A stretch of DNA of 64,000 nt. Source: Sphingorhabdus sp. YGSMI21 (GTDB lineage: Bacteria > Pseudomonadota > Alphaproteobacteria > Sphingomonadales > Sphingomonadaceae). The stretch spans positions 3,673,001 through 3,737,000 of the forward strand of contig NZ_CP022548.1 in the NCBI RefSeq assembly GCF_002776575.1, written 5' to 3'. Under the pieces are notes generated by a model. That model had not been told where the DNA came from. It was given only the letters and a program-made list of their open reading frames with translations, and did not search any database. The number at the start of each line of letters is the position of its first letter. The first letter of the stretch is position 1. The position numbers and the translations under genes were made by a program. Positions 52,661 through 62,862 of the stretch are shown here, one piece after another.

Positions 52661-55362
52661 CAGAATTGTGTTCCTACGTTGAAAGTGAATAGTTTTGTGT
52701 CATCGCCCGGCTCTTTCAGCAGAGCCTTGGCTATGTCGATCCGGAATGGACCGAATGGTGAATTCCAGTTTACACCAAAACCCACGGACAAGCGTGGGCT
52801 GATCGAATCACCGAAGAAGCGCTCGGTGAAGCTGGTAGCGATCGGGTTGGCGACCCCGTTGGTCGTCGCATCGAACGTGGTTGCAGCCGCCCCGTTGGTA
52901 TCGGTGGTCAGATAGAGCGGTGCCGCAGCGCCTGTGGGTGATGCGTTGCCCTGACTGTCCTGGGTGCTGAATGCCTGGGTTTGCGCATCTGTCAGAAGCA
53001 GAGGCTGAACCACATTGAAGACGGCACCCACGTCGACAAAGATCGAAGGCCGCAGGCCAAGCTCGCTGGCCCCCGAACCGAGCGGGATTTCCAGCTCTGC
53101 CCGTCCCAGATAATAGGCACGGCCACCGATGGCATCGTCCGTCTGGGTACCGTTGGTCAACTCGACAATCTCGTTGATCGGATTACCATTGGTATCCAGC
53201 CCGGGAATTGTAGATGAACGTACGACGCGTGGCCCCACACCGCGGATATCGAAGCCGCGAATTTGTGGCTCACCGAGGAAAAAGCGATCTGTCAGACGGA
53301 TATCGTCAATGCCGTCCGCTTCACTTCCACGGTTTTCCAGAGGATGAATATATCCGCCTTCTGCCTTCGCCGTGAAGATAAAATCACCCAGGACGCGCCA
53401 ATGTTTGGAAGCATTCAAACGGCCGCGGAGATATTTGACACTCCCGCCCAATCCGGCGAAATCGAGGCTACCAACGATGGACTGACCCCGGGTTGGCCGG
53501 ATACGATTATCACGGTCATCGTAGATCAGCGATGCGCCCAGCGACGATGTTGTACGCGTGCCCAGTGCATCACACAGGTAACGCCCGGCGAGCAGCGGAT
53601 CACAATCATCAGCTTCGCTGTTGCCTCGAATTCCATCGGCATTGCTATCGGTAAAGAACAGACTCGGCTCCAGCGTCACATCGTCCTGACTGAGGCCGTA
53701 GCGAAGCGAGGCGGACAGATATTCGGTAATCGGTACACCGGCACGAATCTGGAAGCCTGTCGTGAGCTGCTCGAAAGTGGTCTGACGGTCGCTGTTTACA
53801 TAGTTGAAGCTGTTCAGATCGCGACGAAAGACGTCGGCACCAACCGCGATATTCCGGTCAAAGAGATAGGGTTCGGTAAAACCAAGCTCGATCGACTGTG
53901 AATAGCTCGAATAGCTGACACTGGCGCGCAATTCCTGACCCTTGCCGCGGAAGTTGCGTTGTCGCACGGACGCCTGGAGGATGAAGTTCTCGACGCTGGA
54001 GAAACCGGCGGAAAGCTGCAGTTCGCCGGTCGCCTTTTCCTCGACATTGGCTTCCAAGATAATCCGGTCCGGGGCGCTGCCCTGCTTCTGCTCGATCTCG
54101 AGGTCTTCCTGGAAGAAACCGAGCGACTTGATCCGGTTGGCCGAGCGCTTGACCTGGAAACTGTTGAACGCATCGCCCTCGTTAAGCCGGAATTCCCGGC
54201 GCACGACCTTGTCCTGAGTTAATGTATTGCCGTTGATATCGATCCGCTCGACGTAAACGCGATCGCTTTCCGCAACCTGGAAGAGAATATCCATGGTCAG
54301 CGTTTCTTTGTTCCGCGTAAACTGCGGGCGAACGTCGGCAAAGGCATAGCCGAACAGGCCGGCGGTTTCCGACAAGCGCTCGACCGTGTCTTCGACCTGC
54401 TTTGCGTCGTAATAGTCTCCGGTCTTCATCGGCAGCTGGGGCGTCAGGAACTCGGGCGTGAAATCGCGAATATCGCTTTCGACCGACACGTCACCGAACT
54501 GGTACCGCTCGCCCTCTTCCACGACATAGGTGATGATGAAATCCCGCTTGTCCGGCGTGAGTTCGGCTACAGCCGAAATGACGCGAAAATCGGCATAGCC
54601 TTCGGTCAGATAGAATTGACGCAGCTTCTGCTGGTCAAAGGCCAGGCGATCCGGGTCATAAGTGTCGCTGGAGCTGAAGAAACGGTAGAAGCGCGACTGC
54701 TTGGTTACCATTTCCCCGCGCAGCTTGCCGTCGGAAAATTCTTCGTTGCCAATGATGTTGATCTGCTGGACCTTGGATTTGGGTCCTTCATTGATCTCGA
54801 AAACGATATCGACGCGATTCTGGTCCAGCTGCACCATTTTCGGTTCGACATTGGCCGCGAAGCGGCCCTTGCGCTTGTAAAGCTCGACGATCCGGGCCAC
54901 GTCGGCGCGCACCTTTGAACGGGTGAAGATCTGACGCGGCGCCAGCCGGATTTCCGGATAGATCTTGTCTTCCTTGATCCGCTTGTTGCCCTCCAGCAGG
55001 ATACGGTTGATCACCGGATTTTCGACAACCTCGATGATCACGGCACCCTGGTTGTTCCGGATGCTGACATCCTTGAACAATTCGGTCTCGAACAGATCCT
55101 TCAGCGCCTGGTCGGCAGATTCCTGGGTATAGGGCTGTCCGGTCCGCAATTTCATATAGGAGAGGACCGTGGTCGGCTCCAGTCGCTGGGCGCCATTGAC
55201 CACAATCGAGCGGATAATATCATCGGCAGGAGCCGCTGGCACGGCCTGCGCCGCTTCCTGCGCGAGCGCCTGCGAAGAAACCGCTGCGCCACTCAAAATC
55301 GTGCCGCACATTAACAAGGGCAAAAGCCGCTTTTTATGATTCACAGACAAACTCGCTTTCAC
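52660..55362 (-). CDS. bamA: Outer membrane protein assembly factor BamA
   Basis: A 900-aa Omp85 protein, the core of the outer-membrane protein insertase. A signal peptide (RLLPLLMCGTILSGAAVSSQALAQ) is followed by five POTRA domains (about 45-425; for example IIRSIVVNGAQRLEPTTVLSY and RVYVERIDINGNTLTQDKVVRREF). A 16-strand barrel comes next with the VRGF-type motif read as IRGFDIRGVGPR, and the protein ends FTFNVGTQF. The start is GTG 55362, with GTG 55344 possible; no ATG is near. The barrel has a Gly/Ala/Thr-rich surface insert (around 800-840). Confidence 0.95.
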   Translation of the reverse strand: MKASLSVNHKKRLLPLLMCGTILSGAAVSSQALAQEAAQAVPAAPADDIIRSIVVNGAQRLEPTTVLSYMKLRTGQPYTQESADQALKDLFETELFKDVSIRNNQGAVIIEVVENPVINRILLEGNKRIKEDKIYPEIRLAPRQIFTRSKVRADVARIVELYKRKGRFAANVEPKMVQLDQNRVDIVFEINEGPKSKVQQINIIGNEEFSDGKLRGEMVTKQSRFYRFFSSSDTYDPDRLAFDQQKLRQFYLTEGYADFRVISAVAELTPDKRDFIITYVVEEGERYQFGDVSVESDIRDFTPEFLTPQLPMKTGDYYDAKQVEDTVERLSETAGLFGYAFADVRPQFTRNKETLTMDILFQVAESDRVYVERIDINGNTLTQDKVVRREFRLNEGDAFNSFQVKRSANRIKSLGFFQEDLEIEQKQGSAPDRIILEANVEEKATGELQLSAGFSSVENFILQASVRQRNFRGKGQELRASVSYSSYSQSIELGFTEPYLFDRNIAVGADVFRRDLNSFNYVNSDRQTTFEQLTTGFQIRAGVPITEYLSASLRYGLSQDDVTLEPSLFFTDSNADGIRGNSEADDCDPLLAGRYLCDALGTRTTSSLGASLIYDDRDNRIRPTRGQSIVGSLDFAGLGGSVKYLRGRLNASKHWRVLGDFIFTAKAEGGYIHPLENRGSEADGIDDIRLTDRFFLGEPQIRGFDIRGVGPRVVRSSTIPGLDTNGNPINEIVELTNGTQTDDAIGGRAYYLGRAELEIPLGSGASELGLRPSIFVDVGAVFNVVQPLLLTDAQTQAFSTQDSQGNASPTGAAAPLYLTTDTNGAAATTFDATTNGVANPIATSFTERFFGDSISPRLSVGFGVNWNSPFGPFRIDIAKALLKEPGDDTKLFTFNVGTQF

Positions 55363-55451
55363 AGCATAAACCAGAATTAAAATGAAACCGACACCAAGGT
55401 ATCAACTTCGGCAACCCCCTGCCCCAATGCAGCCCGTCAATCAATGGCCAA

Positions 55452-56576
55452 TCAGCCAGAGATAGCCCGGAACAGGCCAAATGACGATAAATCGTTGAAA
55501 GTCACCACCAGCATGAACACCATGACCAAGGCAAAGCCGGAACGGAATGCCCATTCCTGTATCCTCGGGCTGGCAGGCTTCCTCCGAACCGCTTCCAATG
55601 CATAGAACATCAAATGCCCTCCATCGAGCATCGGGATTGGCAGCAGGTTGATGAACCCCAAGTTAATTGAAATCAGGGCGACGAAAAGAATGAAGCTTTC
55701 CAGCCCCAGCTTGAACTGTTCGCCGGAAACTTGCGCAATTTTGAGCGGCCCGCCGAGTTCCTTGATGGAACGCTTGCCGGTAATCACCTGGCCGAGGGTG
55801 GTGATGATCTGGTCAACGATGCCAATCGTTTTTTCCACAGCAACGGCTGGCGCTTCAAGCGGGCTAACCTCCCGCCATTCGACTTTGCTGGATGACATGC
55901 CCAGCATACCGAGCCGATATTCGTTGCCGAACCGGTCCTTCAGCATATGGACGCCGATCGTGGCCTGCTTGGCAATATGCTGACCATCCCGCTCATAGAC
56001 AATTTCGACATTCTGATCGGGGATCAGGATCATTTTCTGCCGCAGGTCCTCGAACAGATCAATCTCATCACCGTCGACGGATATGATCCGGTCGCCCGGT
56101 TTCATGCCGATCGCGGCGGCGGTTGAGTTGGGAGCGATTGCATCTGCAACCGGCAGAGTTGCGCTGGTACCATAAGCGATAACGAAACCCATGATGATCA
56201 ATATGGCAAAGATGAAATTGATCGCCGGCCCGGCAAATACGATTGCGGCACGCTTCCAGAGCGATTTGGACTGGAAAGTCTGATTGCGCTCCGCCGCCGG
56301 CAGGCTCAGCCATTCCTTGCTTTTGGTCCCCGCCGGATCCATGTCTCCGGCGAACTGGACATAGCCACCCAAGGGCAACATGCTGAGTTTCCAGCGCGTT
56401 CCGCGCTTGTCGGTCCAACCGGCAATTTCCTTGCCAAAGCCGATGGAGAAAGTCTCTGCTTTGACGCCACACCAGCGCCCGACCAGATAATGTCCCATTT
56501 CGTGCACAAAAACGAGCACGCCAATGACGATCAGAAAGGAGAATAAATAAATCAAAAAACCGGGATTGTCCGTCAA
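55452..56576 (-). CDS. rseP: Regulator of sigma-E protease RseP (site-2 protease)
   Basis: A 374-aa intramembrane zinc protease. HEMGH near residue 25 (His25, Glu26, His29) and the third ligand in LLPIPMLDGGHLMFY define the S2P family. A single clear PDZ domain lies around residues 120-210 (AAAIGMKPGDRIISVDGDEI). It cleaves anti-sigma factors and signal-peptide remnants in the inner membrane. The start is TTG 56576, overlapping the dxr stop (TTGA). Confidence 0.93.
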   Translation of the reverse strand: MTDNPGFLIYLFSFLIVIGVLVFVHEMGHYLVGRWCGVKAETFSIGFGKEIAGWTDKRGTRWKLSMLPLGGYVQFAGDMDPAGTKSKEWLSLPAAERNQTFQSKSLWKRAAIVFAGPAINFIFAILIIMGFVIAYGTSATLPVADAIAPNSTAAAIGMKPGDRIISVDGDEIDLFEDLRQKMILIPDQNVEIVYERDGQHIAKQATIGVHMLKDRFGNEYRLGMLGMSSSKVEWREVSPLEAPAVAVEKTIGIVDQIITTLGQVITGKRSIKELGGPLKIAQVSGEQFKLGLESFILFVALISINLGFINLLPIPMLDGGHLMFYALEAVRRKPASPRIQEWAFRSGFALVMVFMLVVTFNDLSSFGLFRAISG

Positions 56577-57733
56577 ACCTTCAATTCCTCAACCAGTTGT
56601 TCGGTCCGAACGCGGGTTTCCTTGTCTATCGCAAAAATATCCGCCAACTCGCTCGGGTCTGGCGGGCTATAACTGTCTAACAGCCGTGATACAATGTCTG
56701 TGATGTCCAGAAACTGAACCGCCCCATCCAGAAATGCAGCGACAGCGACTTCATTGGCTGCATTGAGCATCGCAGGCTTGGCACCGCCTGCGATGATAGC
56801 GGCTCTTGCTATGCCGGTCGCCGGGAAGCGGCTTTCGTCGGGGAGTTCGAAATCCAGCCTGCCAATCTCTGCCAGATTAAGGGGTTCGCAATTGCTCATC
56901 ATCCGGTCCGGCCAGGCCAGAGCACTGGCAATCGGTATCCGCATATCCGGAGATCCGAGCTGCGCCAGAGTCGAACGGTCGTGATATTCGACCATTGAGT
57001 GAATCACGGATTGCGGATGCACCAGTATCTCGATATTCTCGAGACCAACCGGAAAGAGATGATGGGCCTCGATCAGTTCGAGTCCCTTGTTCATCATCGT
57101 CGCGCTGTCGACGGATATTTTTGCTCCCATGTCCCAATTGGGATGCGCGACCGCCTGCTCCGGCGTCACGCTGGCCATCTGGTCGCGGGTCCATGTGCGA
57201 AACGGTCCACCGCTGGCCGTCAGGGTGATCTTGCGAACCTGATCGATCCGGCCGCCCTGCAGCGCCTGGAAGATCGCATTATGCTCGGAATCGACGGGCA
57301 GCAAGGTTGCGCCGGCTTGCCTGGCCTCGTTGATCATCAGCGCTCCGGCAGAAACCAAGGCTTCCTTATTGGCCAGAGCCACGGTCTTGCCGCAGCGCAA
57401 AGCTTCGAGCGTTGGCGGCAGGCCGGCACAACCGACAATCGCCGCCATTGTCCAGTCAGCACCAAGCGCGGCCGCGGCAATCAGCGCATCGGGGCCACTC
57501 GCAGCCTCGATCGATGTTCCCGCCAGTTGTTGGCGGAGTTCGGAATAGGCGGAATCGTCGGCAACCACCGCTATCTGCGCCGAGAATTCCTTGGCGAGAG
57601 CGGCCAACTGGGCAGCATTGCCGTTGGCGGTCAGGGCAATGATCTCATATTGTTCGCGGTGCTGACGGACGAGATCCAGCGTCGACAGACCAACCGATCC
57701 TGTCGCTCCGAATATCGAGATCGACTTGGTCAT
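56573..57733 (-). CDS. dxr: 1-deoxy-D-xylulose 5-phosphate reductoisomerase
   Basis: A 386-aa NADPH-dependent enzyme of the MEP isoprenoid pathway, which makes 2-C-methyl-D-erythritol 4-phosphate. ISIFGATGSVGLSTLDLV is the NADPH motif. ALANKEALVSAG, LLPVDSEHNAIFQAL, LTASGGPF and SVDSATMMNKGLELIEAHHLF hold metal and substrate ligands. It is coupled to cdsA (4-bp overlap upstream) and rseP (downstream). Confidence 0.96.
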   Translation of the reverse strand: MTKSISIFGATGSVGLSTLDLVRQHREQYEIIALTANGNAAQLAALAKEFSAQIAVVADDSAYSELRQQLAGTSIEAASGPDALIAAAALGADWTMAAIVGCAGLPPTLEALRCGKTVALANKEALVSAGALMINEARQAGATLLPVDSEHNAIFQALQGGRIDQVRKITLTASGGPFRTWTRDQMASVTPEQAVAHPNWDMGAKISVDSATMMNKGLELIEAHHLFPVGLENIEILVHPQSVIHSMVEYHDRSTLAQLGSPDMRIPIASALAWPDRMMSNCEPLNLAEIGRLDFELPDESRFPATGIARAAIIAGGAKPAMLNAANEVAVAAFLDGAVQFLDITDIVSRLLDSYSPPDPSELADIFAIDKETRVRTEQLVEELKV

Positions 57734-58533
57734 GACAATGCGGGCCAGCGATCGACCAGCATGATCAGTGCGACGACCGGCGCCACGGGTATCAGGCCGT
57801 CGAGACGATCCATCACGCCACCATGGCCGGGGAAAATCGTTCCGCTATCCTTGGCCCCTGCCTTTCGCTTGAGCCAGCTCTCAAACAGATCGCCCATTTG
57901 CGCCAGAACGGCAAGAGGGATGCTGAGCAGCACCAGACCGGAAGGAAGCCCCCAATAGACATGGAGGGCGAAACTCAGCGCCGCTGTCAGAATGACACCG
58001 CCAATCAGGCCTGCCCAGGTCTTGTTAGGACTATATTGCGGCGCCAGTTTGGGTCCGCCGATGGCGCGACCGGAAAAATAGGCGCCAATATCCGTAGCCC
58101 AGACCAGAGCGAGCGTCCACAGCATCACAAGAATACCATTATCGATCTCGCGCAAATAGAGGACTGCAAGAGCCGGAAGGCCTGCGTAAATCACGCCCGC
58201 GGCAAGCTTGATCGAGCGATCGAATATCGCGACAAACATCGCCGCGCCCAGGATAAGGCCGAAAGCCAAAAACGATGGTCCCGCGGCCCACGGAGACATG
58301 ATCGCGAGAGGCACGGACAGCGCATACATCGCGAGCAGCCGCTTGTCGCGACGGTCGGTCAGCCCTGCCCACTCGCTCATAATTCCCAGCGACATCAGCA
58401 CGGCCAGCAACCAGAGCGCCATCCCGCCAAAATAGCCCGCCAGTAGCGCCGCTCCGATCAGGAGAATGCCAACGATTATGCGGGTCTGCAGTTCACTGCC
58501 CTTGCCGGGCGCCGGAGCAGCGGGGTCAGCCAT
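57730..58533 (-). CDS. cdsA: Phosphatidate cytidylyltransferase
   Basis: A 267-aa polytopic enzyme that makes CDP-diacylglycerol, the branch point of phospholipid synthesis. About seven membrane helices are visible, and the C-terminal signature reads QMGDLFESWLKRKAGAKDSGTIFPGHGGVMDRLDG, with the catalytic Asp pair and Lys. Upstream, ATDIGAYFSGRAIGGPKLAP is also conserved. It lies 2 bp after uppS. Confidence 0.95.
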   Translation of the reverse strand: MADPAAPAPGKGSELQTRIIVGILLIGAALLAGYFGGMALWLLAVLMSLGIMSEWAGLTDRRDKRLLAMYALSVPLAIMSPWAAGPSFLAFGLILGAAMFVAIFDRSIKLAAGVIYAGLPALAVLYLREIDNGILVMLWTLALVWATDIGAYFSGRAIGGPKLAPQYSPNKTWAGLIGGVILTAALSFALHVYWGLPSGLVLLSIPLAVLAQMGDLFESWLKRKAGAKDSGTIFPGHGGVMDRLDGLIPVAPVVALIMLVDRWPALS

Positions 58534-58535
58534 AT

Positions 58536-59303
58536 TCAGCGCCCACCAAAACGTCGTTCGCGCGCACCGAAGGACTGCAATGCTTTCTCCAGTTCGGCCT
58601 TGTCAAAATCGGGCCACAGCGTGTCGGTGAAATAAAGTTCAGAATAAGCCGCCTGCCACAGCAGGAAATTGGACAGGCGCAATTCCCCGGAAGTCCGGAT
58701 CAACAAATCCAGAGGTGGCAGATCCGCGGTATCCAGCGCACCGGCGATATGGTCGAGACCTATCGCGTCCGGCTCCATCTCGCCCTGCCTCACTCTGCTC
58801 GCGATATGCTGGACCGCGCGGCGCATTTCGTCCTGCGCGCCATAGTTGAGCGCGACTGCGAGCGTCATCTTGTCGTTTCCGGCCGTTTTCTCGATCGCAT
58901 TGTCGATCATCGCGACAATATCGGCGTCGAGCGCCCTGTAATTGCCAATGACCTTCAACCGCACGCCATTTTCGACAAATTCATCGATGTCCGACTGGAT
59001 ATATTGCCGCAGCAATCCCATCAGATCGCTTATTTCCTCTTCCGGCCGGTTCCAGTTCTCGGAAGAAAAGGCGTAAAGCGTCATCGCTTCTATGCCCATT
59101 TTTCCGGCTACTCGAACAATATTGCGGACCGCTTCGACGCCCTTTTTATGACCAAGGGCACGGGGTAGATGCTTGCGCTTCGCCCAGCGTCCATTGCCGT
59201 CCATGATGATCGCGACGTGGCGGGCACCGTAAGTCGGGTCGGATATCCCCGCCGCAGCTTGCACCGGGTCTGCAGAACCGTTCTTGGAACGCGCAAGCTT
59301 CAC
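58536..59303 (-). CDS. uppS: Undecaprenyl diphosphate synthase
   Basis: A 255-aa cis-prenyltransferase that makes the C55 lipid carrier for cell-wall synthesis. VAIIMDGNGRWAKRKHLPRALGH carries the catalytic Asp and diphosphate ligands. YAFSSENWNRPEEE and LLIRTSGELRLSNFLLWQAAYSELYF complete the family pattern. The start is GTG 59303, overlapping the frr stop (GTGA). The N-terminus is about 25 residues longer than in E. coli. Confidence 0.95.
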   Translation of the reverse strand: MKLARSKNGSADPVQAAAGISDPTYGARHVAIIMDGNGRWAKRKHLPRALGHKKGVEAVRNIVRVAGKMGIEAMTLYAFSSENWNRPEEEISDLMGLLRQYIQSDIDEFVENGVRLKVIGNYRALDADIVAMIDNAIEKTAGNDKMTLAVALNYGAQDEMRRAVQHIASRVRQGEMEPDAIGLDHIAGALDTADLPPLDLLIRTSGELRLSNFLLWQAAYSELYFTDTLWPDFDKAELEKALQSFGARERRFGGR

Positions 59304-59857
59304 TGCGTCAGAATTTCCTGTTCTTTCGCATCCGCCAGCTTGTCGGCCTCAGCAATCATCTCGTCGGTCAGCTTCTGGACTTCCGTTTCGAGCCGCTTCC
59401 GGTCATCTTCGCTGATTTCCTTCTTGTTCTCGTCCGCTTTCAGGTCGTCCATGCCGTCCCGACGGACATTGCGAATGGCGATGCGGGCCTTTTCTGCGAA
59501 TTGTCCGGTGAGTTTTGCCAGATCCTTGCGGCGCTCTTCGGTCAGATCAGGAATAGGCAGCCGGATATTGGGACCGTCAGTCATCGGATTCAGCCCGAGA
59601 CCGGCCGAGCGAATGGCCTTTTCCACCGGCTGGATATTTGCCTTGTCCCAAACCTGCACCGACAGCATCCGCGGTTCCGGCACGGATACCGTAGAAACCT
59701 GATTAAGCGGCATCTTGGAGCCGTAAACTTCGACCGTTATGGTATCCAGCAGCGCGATATTGGCCCGGCCGGTACGCAGGCCGCTCAGGTCATGCTTGAG
59801 CGCCTCCAGCGTACTGTTCATCCTTTTTTGCAGATCGGCTTTGTCATATTGTGCCAT
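59300..59857 (-). CDS. frr: Ribosome recycling factor
   Basis: A 185-aa two-domain factor that splits post-termination ribosomes with EF-G. MNSTLEALKHDLSGLRTGRANIALLD, YGSKMPLNQVSTVSVPEPRMLSVQ, LNPMTDGPNIRLPIPDLTEERRKDL and the long C-terminal helix pair are standard. It follows pyrH by 23 bp. Confidence 0.97.
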   Translation of the reverse strand: MAQYDKADLQKRMNSTLEALKHDLSGLRTGRANIALLDTITVEVYGSKMPLNQVSTVSVPEPRMLSVQVWDKANIQPVEKAIRSAGLGLNPMTDGPNIRLPIPDLTEERRKDLAKLTGQFAEKARIAIRNVRRDGMDDLKADENKKEISEDDRKRLETEVQKLTDEMIAEADKLADAKEQEILTQ

Positions 59858-59880
59858 TGCTGTTTCCTCTAGATTTTATT

Positions 59881-60603
59881 TTATTCGGTTGTTCCGACCA
59901 TGGTTGCGGTTCCACCGCCACCCAAAACGGTTGCGAGATTGCCCTGCTCCCGAATCGAGAACACCACGATCGGTATCTTGTTTTCCCGGCACAGCGCCAC
60001 GGCACTGGCGTCCATGACCTTCAGATTATCACTCAAAACCTGGTCAAAGCTCAATTCATCATAGCGCGTGGCATCGGAATCGAGTTTCGGATCGGCATTG
60101 TAGACGCCATCGACGCTGGTGCCTTTGAAAAGGGCCTCGCAGCCCATTTCCGCTGCCCGCAACGCCGCCGCCGTGTCGGTTGTGAAATAGGGATTGCCGG
60201 TTCCAGCCGCGAAGATGACAATGCGGCCCTTTTCCAGATGCCGCACGGCCTTGCGGCGGATATAGGGTTCACACACGCTCGCCATCGGGATCGCGGACAG
60301 GACCCGCGTGTCGCAGCCCATCTGTTCGAGTGCATTCTGGACGGCCAGCGCATTCATCACCGTGGCCAACATGCCCATATAGTCGGCACTGGTCCGCTCG
60401 AAGCCTTTTGCCGCCGCAGCCAGACCCCGGAAAATATTGCCTCCGCCAACGACCAGGCAAAGCTCGAATCCCGCCTCCTTCGCAGACTTCACTTCGGTCG
60501 CGATGCGATTGACCGTTTCCGGATCGATACCGAATTCGCTGGAGCCCATCAGGACCTCACCGGAAAGCTTCAGCAAAATGCGTTTGAACGCCGGTCGTTT
60601 CAT
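59881..60603 (-). CDS. pyrH: UMP kinase
   Basis: A 240-aa hexameric bacterial UMP kinase of the amino-acid-kinase fold, phosphorylating UMP to [63 protein letters not shown] blocks are all visible. A terminator-like hairpin separates it from tsf, so part of its transcription may be independent. Confidence 0.97.
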   Translation of the reverse strand: MKRPAFKRILLKLSGEVLMGSSEFGIDPETVNRIATEVKSAKEAGFELCLVVGGGNIFRGLAAAAKGFERTSADYMGMLATVMNALAVQNALEQMGCDTRVLSAIPMASVCEPYIRRKAVRHLEKGRIVIFAAGTGNPYFTTDTAAALRAAEMGCEALFKGTSVDGVYNADPKLDSDATRYDELSFDQVLSDNLKVMDASAVALCRENKIPIVVFSIREQGNLATVLGGGGTATMVGTTE

Positions 60604-60639
60604 GCAAATCCCATCCTGCCGGAATCAATGCCCGGCCCC

Positions 60640-60679
60640 AAAAACAGATATGGCGCAGACCATAGATAGTCCGCGCCAT
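60640..60679 (-). terminator. Terminator-like hairpin between tsf and pyrH
   Basis: ATGGCGC (60650-60656) pairs with GCGCCAT (60673-60679). On the minus strand the stem is followed within 6 nt by five T residues (60640-60644). It lies 44 bp after the tsf stop and probably attenuates transcription into pyrH. Confidence 0.7.
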
Positions 60680-60722
60680 GCTGCCAAGCGTTACCGCCTG
60701 AAATATTCAATCGGTTGCTCGA

Positions 60723-61646
60723 TTAGCCGGCAACTGCGGCGGCGACTTCCGCTGCGAAATCATCTTCTTTCTTCTCGATGCCTTCGCCAAGCTGGAAACG
60801 GACATATTCCGTGAGCTTGATATCCGCGCCTGCTTCTTTTCCGGCCTGCTCGACAACCTGTGCAATAGGCGTCTTGTTATCCATTACAAAAATCTGGCTG
60901 AGCAGTGCATTTTCCTTGGCAAATTTTGCCATCGCACCGTCGACCATTTTTTCGACGATATTTGCGGGCTTGCCGGATTCGGCAGCCTTTTCCGCAGCAA
61001 TAGCGCGTTCACGCTCCATCATTTCCTGATCCAGGCCATCAGCGTTGAGCGCCAGCGGGAATGCAGCGGCGATGTGCATCGCGATCTGCTTGCCGAGCGG
61101 CTCCAGAACATCTGCACCGGCGGTGCTTTCCAGAGCAACCAAAACGCCGATCTTGCCCATCGAGGGGGTGACGGCGTTGTGGATATAAGGCACGACAAGG
61201 CCGCTGGATACCGCAACGGTCTTCATCCGGCGAATGGCCTGGTTTTCACCAATGGTCGCGATATTGTTGGTCAGAACTTCCTGAACGGTGCCGCCGGCAG
61301 GGTAAGCCGAAGCCGACAGCGCTTCCACGTCGTCGCTGTCCATGCCAAGAGCAACCTGCGTCACATTGGAGACAAAATCCTGAAACTGGTCGTTTTTCGC
61401 AACGAAGTCGGTTTCGCTGTTCACTTCGACGGCAACGCCCCGGGTGCCTTCGACGGCGACGCCGACAAGACCTTCGGCAGCGGTGCGGCTCGATTTTTTC
61501 TGCGCTGCGGCAAGACCCTTGGTCCGCAACAGGTCAACCGCTGCTTCCACGTCGCCATTGGTTTCGTTCAGTGCTTTTTTGCAATCCATCATGCCCGCAC
61601 CGGTGCGCTCACGCAGTTCTTTCACTGCTGCTGCTGTAATAGCCAT
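60723..61646 (-). CDS. tsf: Translation elongation factor Ts
   Basis: A 307-aa guanine nucleotide exchange factor for EF-Tu. The UBA-like N-terminus [37 protein letters not shown] and [15 protein letters not shown], the Asp-Phe contact region, are diagnostic. The start is ATG 61646; the frame upstream to 61718 is leader sequence. It follows rpsB with a 111-bp gap that contains a stable hairpin. Confidence 0.97.
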   Translation of the reverse strand: MAITAAAVKELRERTGAGMMDCKKALNETNGDVEAAVDLLRTKGLAAAQKKSSRTAAEGLVGVAVEGTRGVAVEVNSETDFVAKNDQFQDFVSNVTQVALGMDSDDVEALSASAYPAGGTVQEVLTNNIATIGENQAIRRMKTVAVSSGLVVPYIHNAVTPSMGKIGVLVALESTAGADVLEPLGKQIAMHIAAAFPLALNADGLDQEMMERERAIAAEKAAESGKPANIVEKMVDGAMAKFAKENALLSQIFVMDNKTPIAQVVEQAGKEAGADIKLTEYVRFQLGEGIEKKEDDFAAEVAAAVAG

Positions 61647-61685
61647 TATTCGTTCCTCAATTTCTTGACCGGGAAATGTGAAAGT

Positions 61686-61707
61686 GGGGCGACAATAATG
61701 CCGCCCC
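61686..61707 (-). promoter_or_regulatory. Hairpin in the rpsB-tsf intercistronic region
   Basis: GGGGCGAC-AATAAT-GCCGCCCC forms an 8-bp stem with one G-U, 40 bp upstream of the tsf start. A second dyad, CGGTCA/TGACCG, lies at about 61714-61730. There is no T-run, so attenuation or RNA processing is more likely than termination. Confidence 0.5.
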
Positions 61708-61757
61708 CTATAATTCAATATACGGTCAATATATGACCGCAGAAAGTAGCTTCAAGC

Positions 61758-62621
61758 TCAGGCTTTCTCGCCTGCCTTTTCGTCAGCCTTCGGTTCTTCT
61801 GCCGCGATCTCAGCAATATCGGCAACCGCAGCTTCTTCACCGGAAGTCATTGCGCTTGCATTGGCTTCGCTCGAAACAATCTGTTCGACCGGAGGAGCAA
61901 CTGCTGCGCCAAGATCTTCGCCAGCCGCAACCGAAGCGTCCTGGCCGCCTTTGGTCGCTGCCGCAGCAACGGACTCGCAATAGAGGCGAATGGCCCGCGC
62001 TGCATCGTCATTGCCCGGAACCGGGAAAGCGATGTTGCTGGGATCGACGTTCGAATCGAGAATCGCGACAACCGGAATACCCAAAACATTGGCTTCCTTG
62101 ATGGCGAGCTCTTCCTTGTTGGCATCGATCACGAACATAACATCGGGAATGCCGCCCATGTCGCGAATACCGCCGAGCGAAAGCTCGAGCTTGGCATGTT
62201 CACGGGTCATCTGCAGGACTTCTTTCTTGGTGAAGCCAGCGGTGTCGCCACCAAGCTGCTCTTCCAAAGTCTTCATCCGGCGGATCGAGTTGGAAATCGT
62301 TTTCCAGTTGGTCAGCATGCCGCCAAGCCAGCGATGGTTTACGAAATGCTGGCCGCTTGCGCGCGCTGCTTCAGCGATAGGCTCTTGCGCCTGACGCTTG
62401 GTACCGACGAACAGGACCTTGCCGCCAGCCGCAGTGGCGTTGGCGATAAAGTCGAGCGCCCGTGCGAACAGGGGCACGCTCTGCGAAAGGTCAAGAATAT
62501 GGACGCTGTTGCGGGCGCCGAAGATGTACGGTTTCATCTTCGGGTTCCAGCGGTGGGTCTGGTGGCCGAAATGCGCTCCGGCTTCAATCAATTGCTGTAG
62601 GGTGACGACAGGGGCCGCCAT
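61758..62621 (-). CDS. rpsB: 30S ribosomal protein S2
   Basis: A 287-aa S2 with an extended acidic, Ala/Glu-rich C-terminus (about 50 residues beyond the core), usual in alphaproteobacteria. [40 protein letters not shown] and [16 protein letters not shown] are core blocks. AAGGAG lies eight bases before ATG 62621, so the longer frame to 62828 is a leader. It is the first gene of the long ribosome/envelope chain. The 241-bp upstream region should hold its promoter and a CAAAATG/CATTTTG hairpin (62748-62767). Confidence 0.97.
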   Translation of the reverse strand: MAAPVVTLQQLIEAGAHFGHQTHRWNPKMKPYIFGARNSVHILDLSQSVPLFARALDFIANATAAGGKVLFVGTKRQAQEPIAEAARASGQHFVNHRWLGGMLTNWKTISNSIRRMKTLEEQLGGDTAGFTKKEVLQMTREHAKLELSLGGIRDMGGIPDVMFVIDANKEELAIKEANVLGIPVVAILDSNVDPSNIAFPVPGNDDAARAIRLYCESVAAAATKGGQDASVAAGEDLGAAVAPPVEQIVSSEANASAMTSGEEAAVADIAEIAAEEPKADEKAGEKA

Positions 62622-62747
62622 AATATTTCTCCTTATCCGGTTATGCCTCTGGAAAGCTGAGAACCTCAAACGACCTGAAAGACCGCTATCGGCACCGGTA
62701 TGAGTGCTTTCCATGTGGAATGAGCGTGCCGTTAAGGCCAAGCGGGA

Positions 62748-62767
62748 CAAAATGCAACCACATTTTG
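62748..62767 (-). terminator. Hairpin between histidine kinase and rpsB
   Basis: CAAAATG-CAACCA-CATTTTG, 7-bp arms. It sits about 95 bp after the kinase stop and 127 bp before the rpsB start. It is A+T-rich and weak, without a T-tract. It could be a leader structure of rpsB. Confidence 0.3.
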
Positions 62768-62862
62768 CGGCACGACAGGAACTTCTCCCGTAATCACCGC
62801 GGACGGACGGTCCGGCGAATGGCAACAACAGTCAAGCGGCCCGGCCTATACTGTCCCACCGC

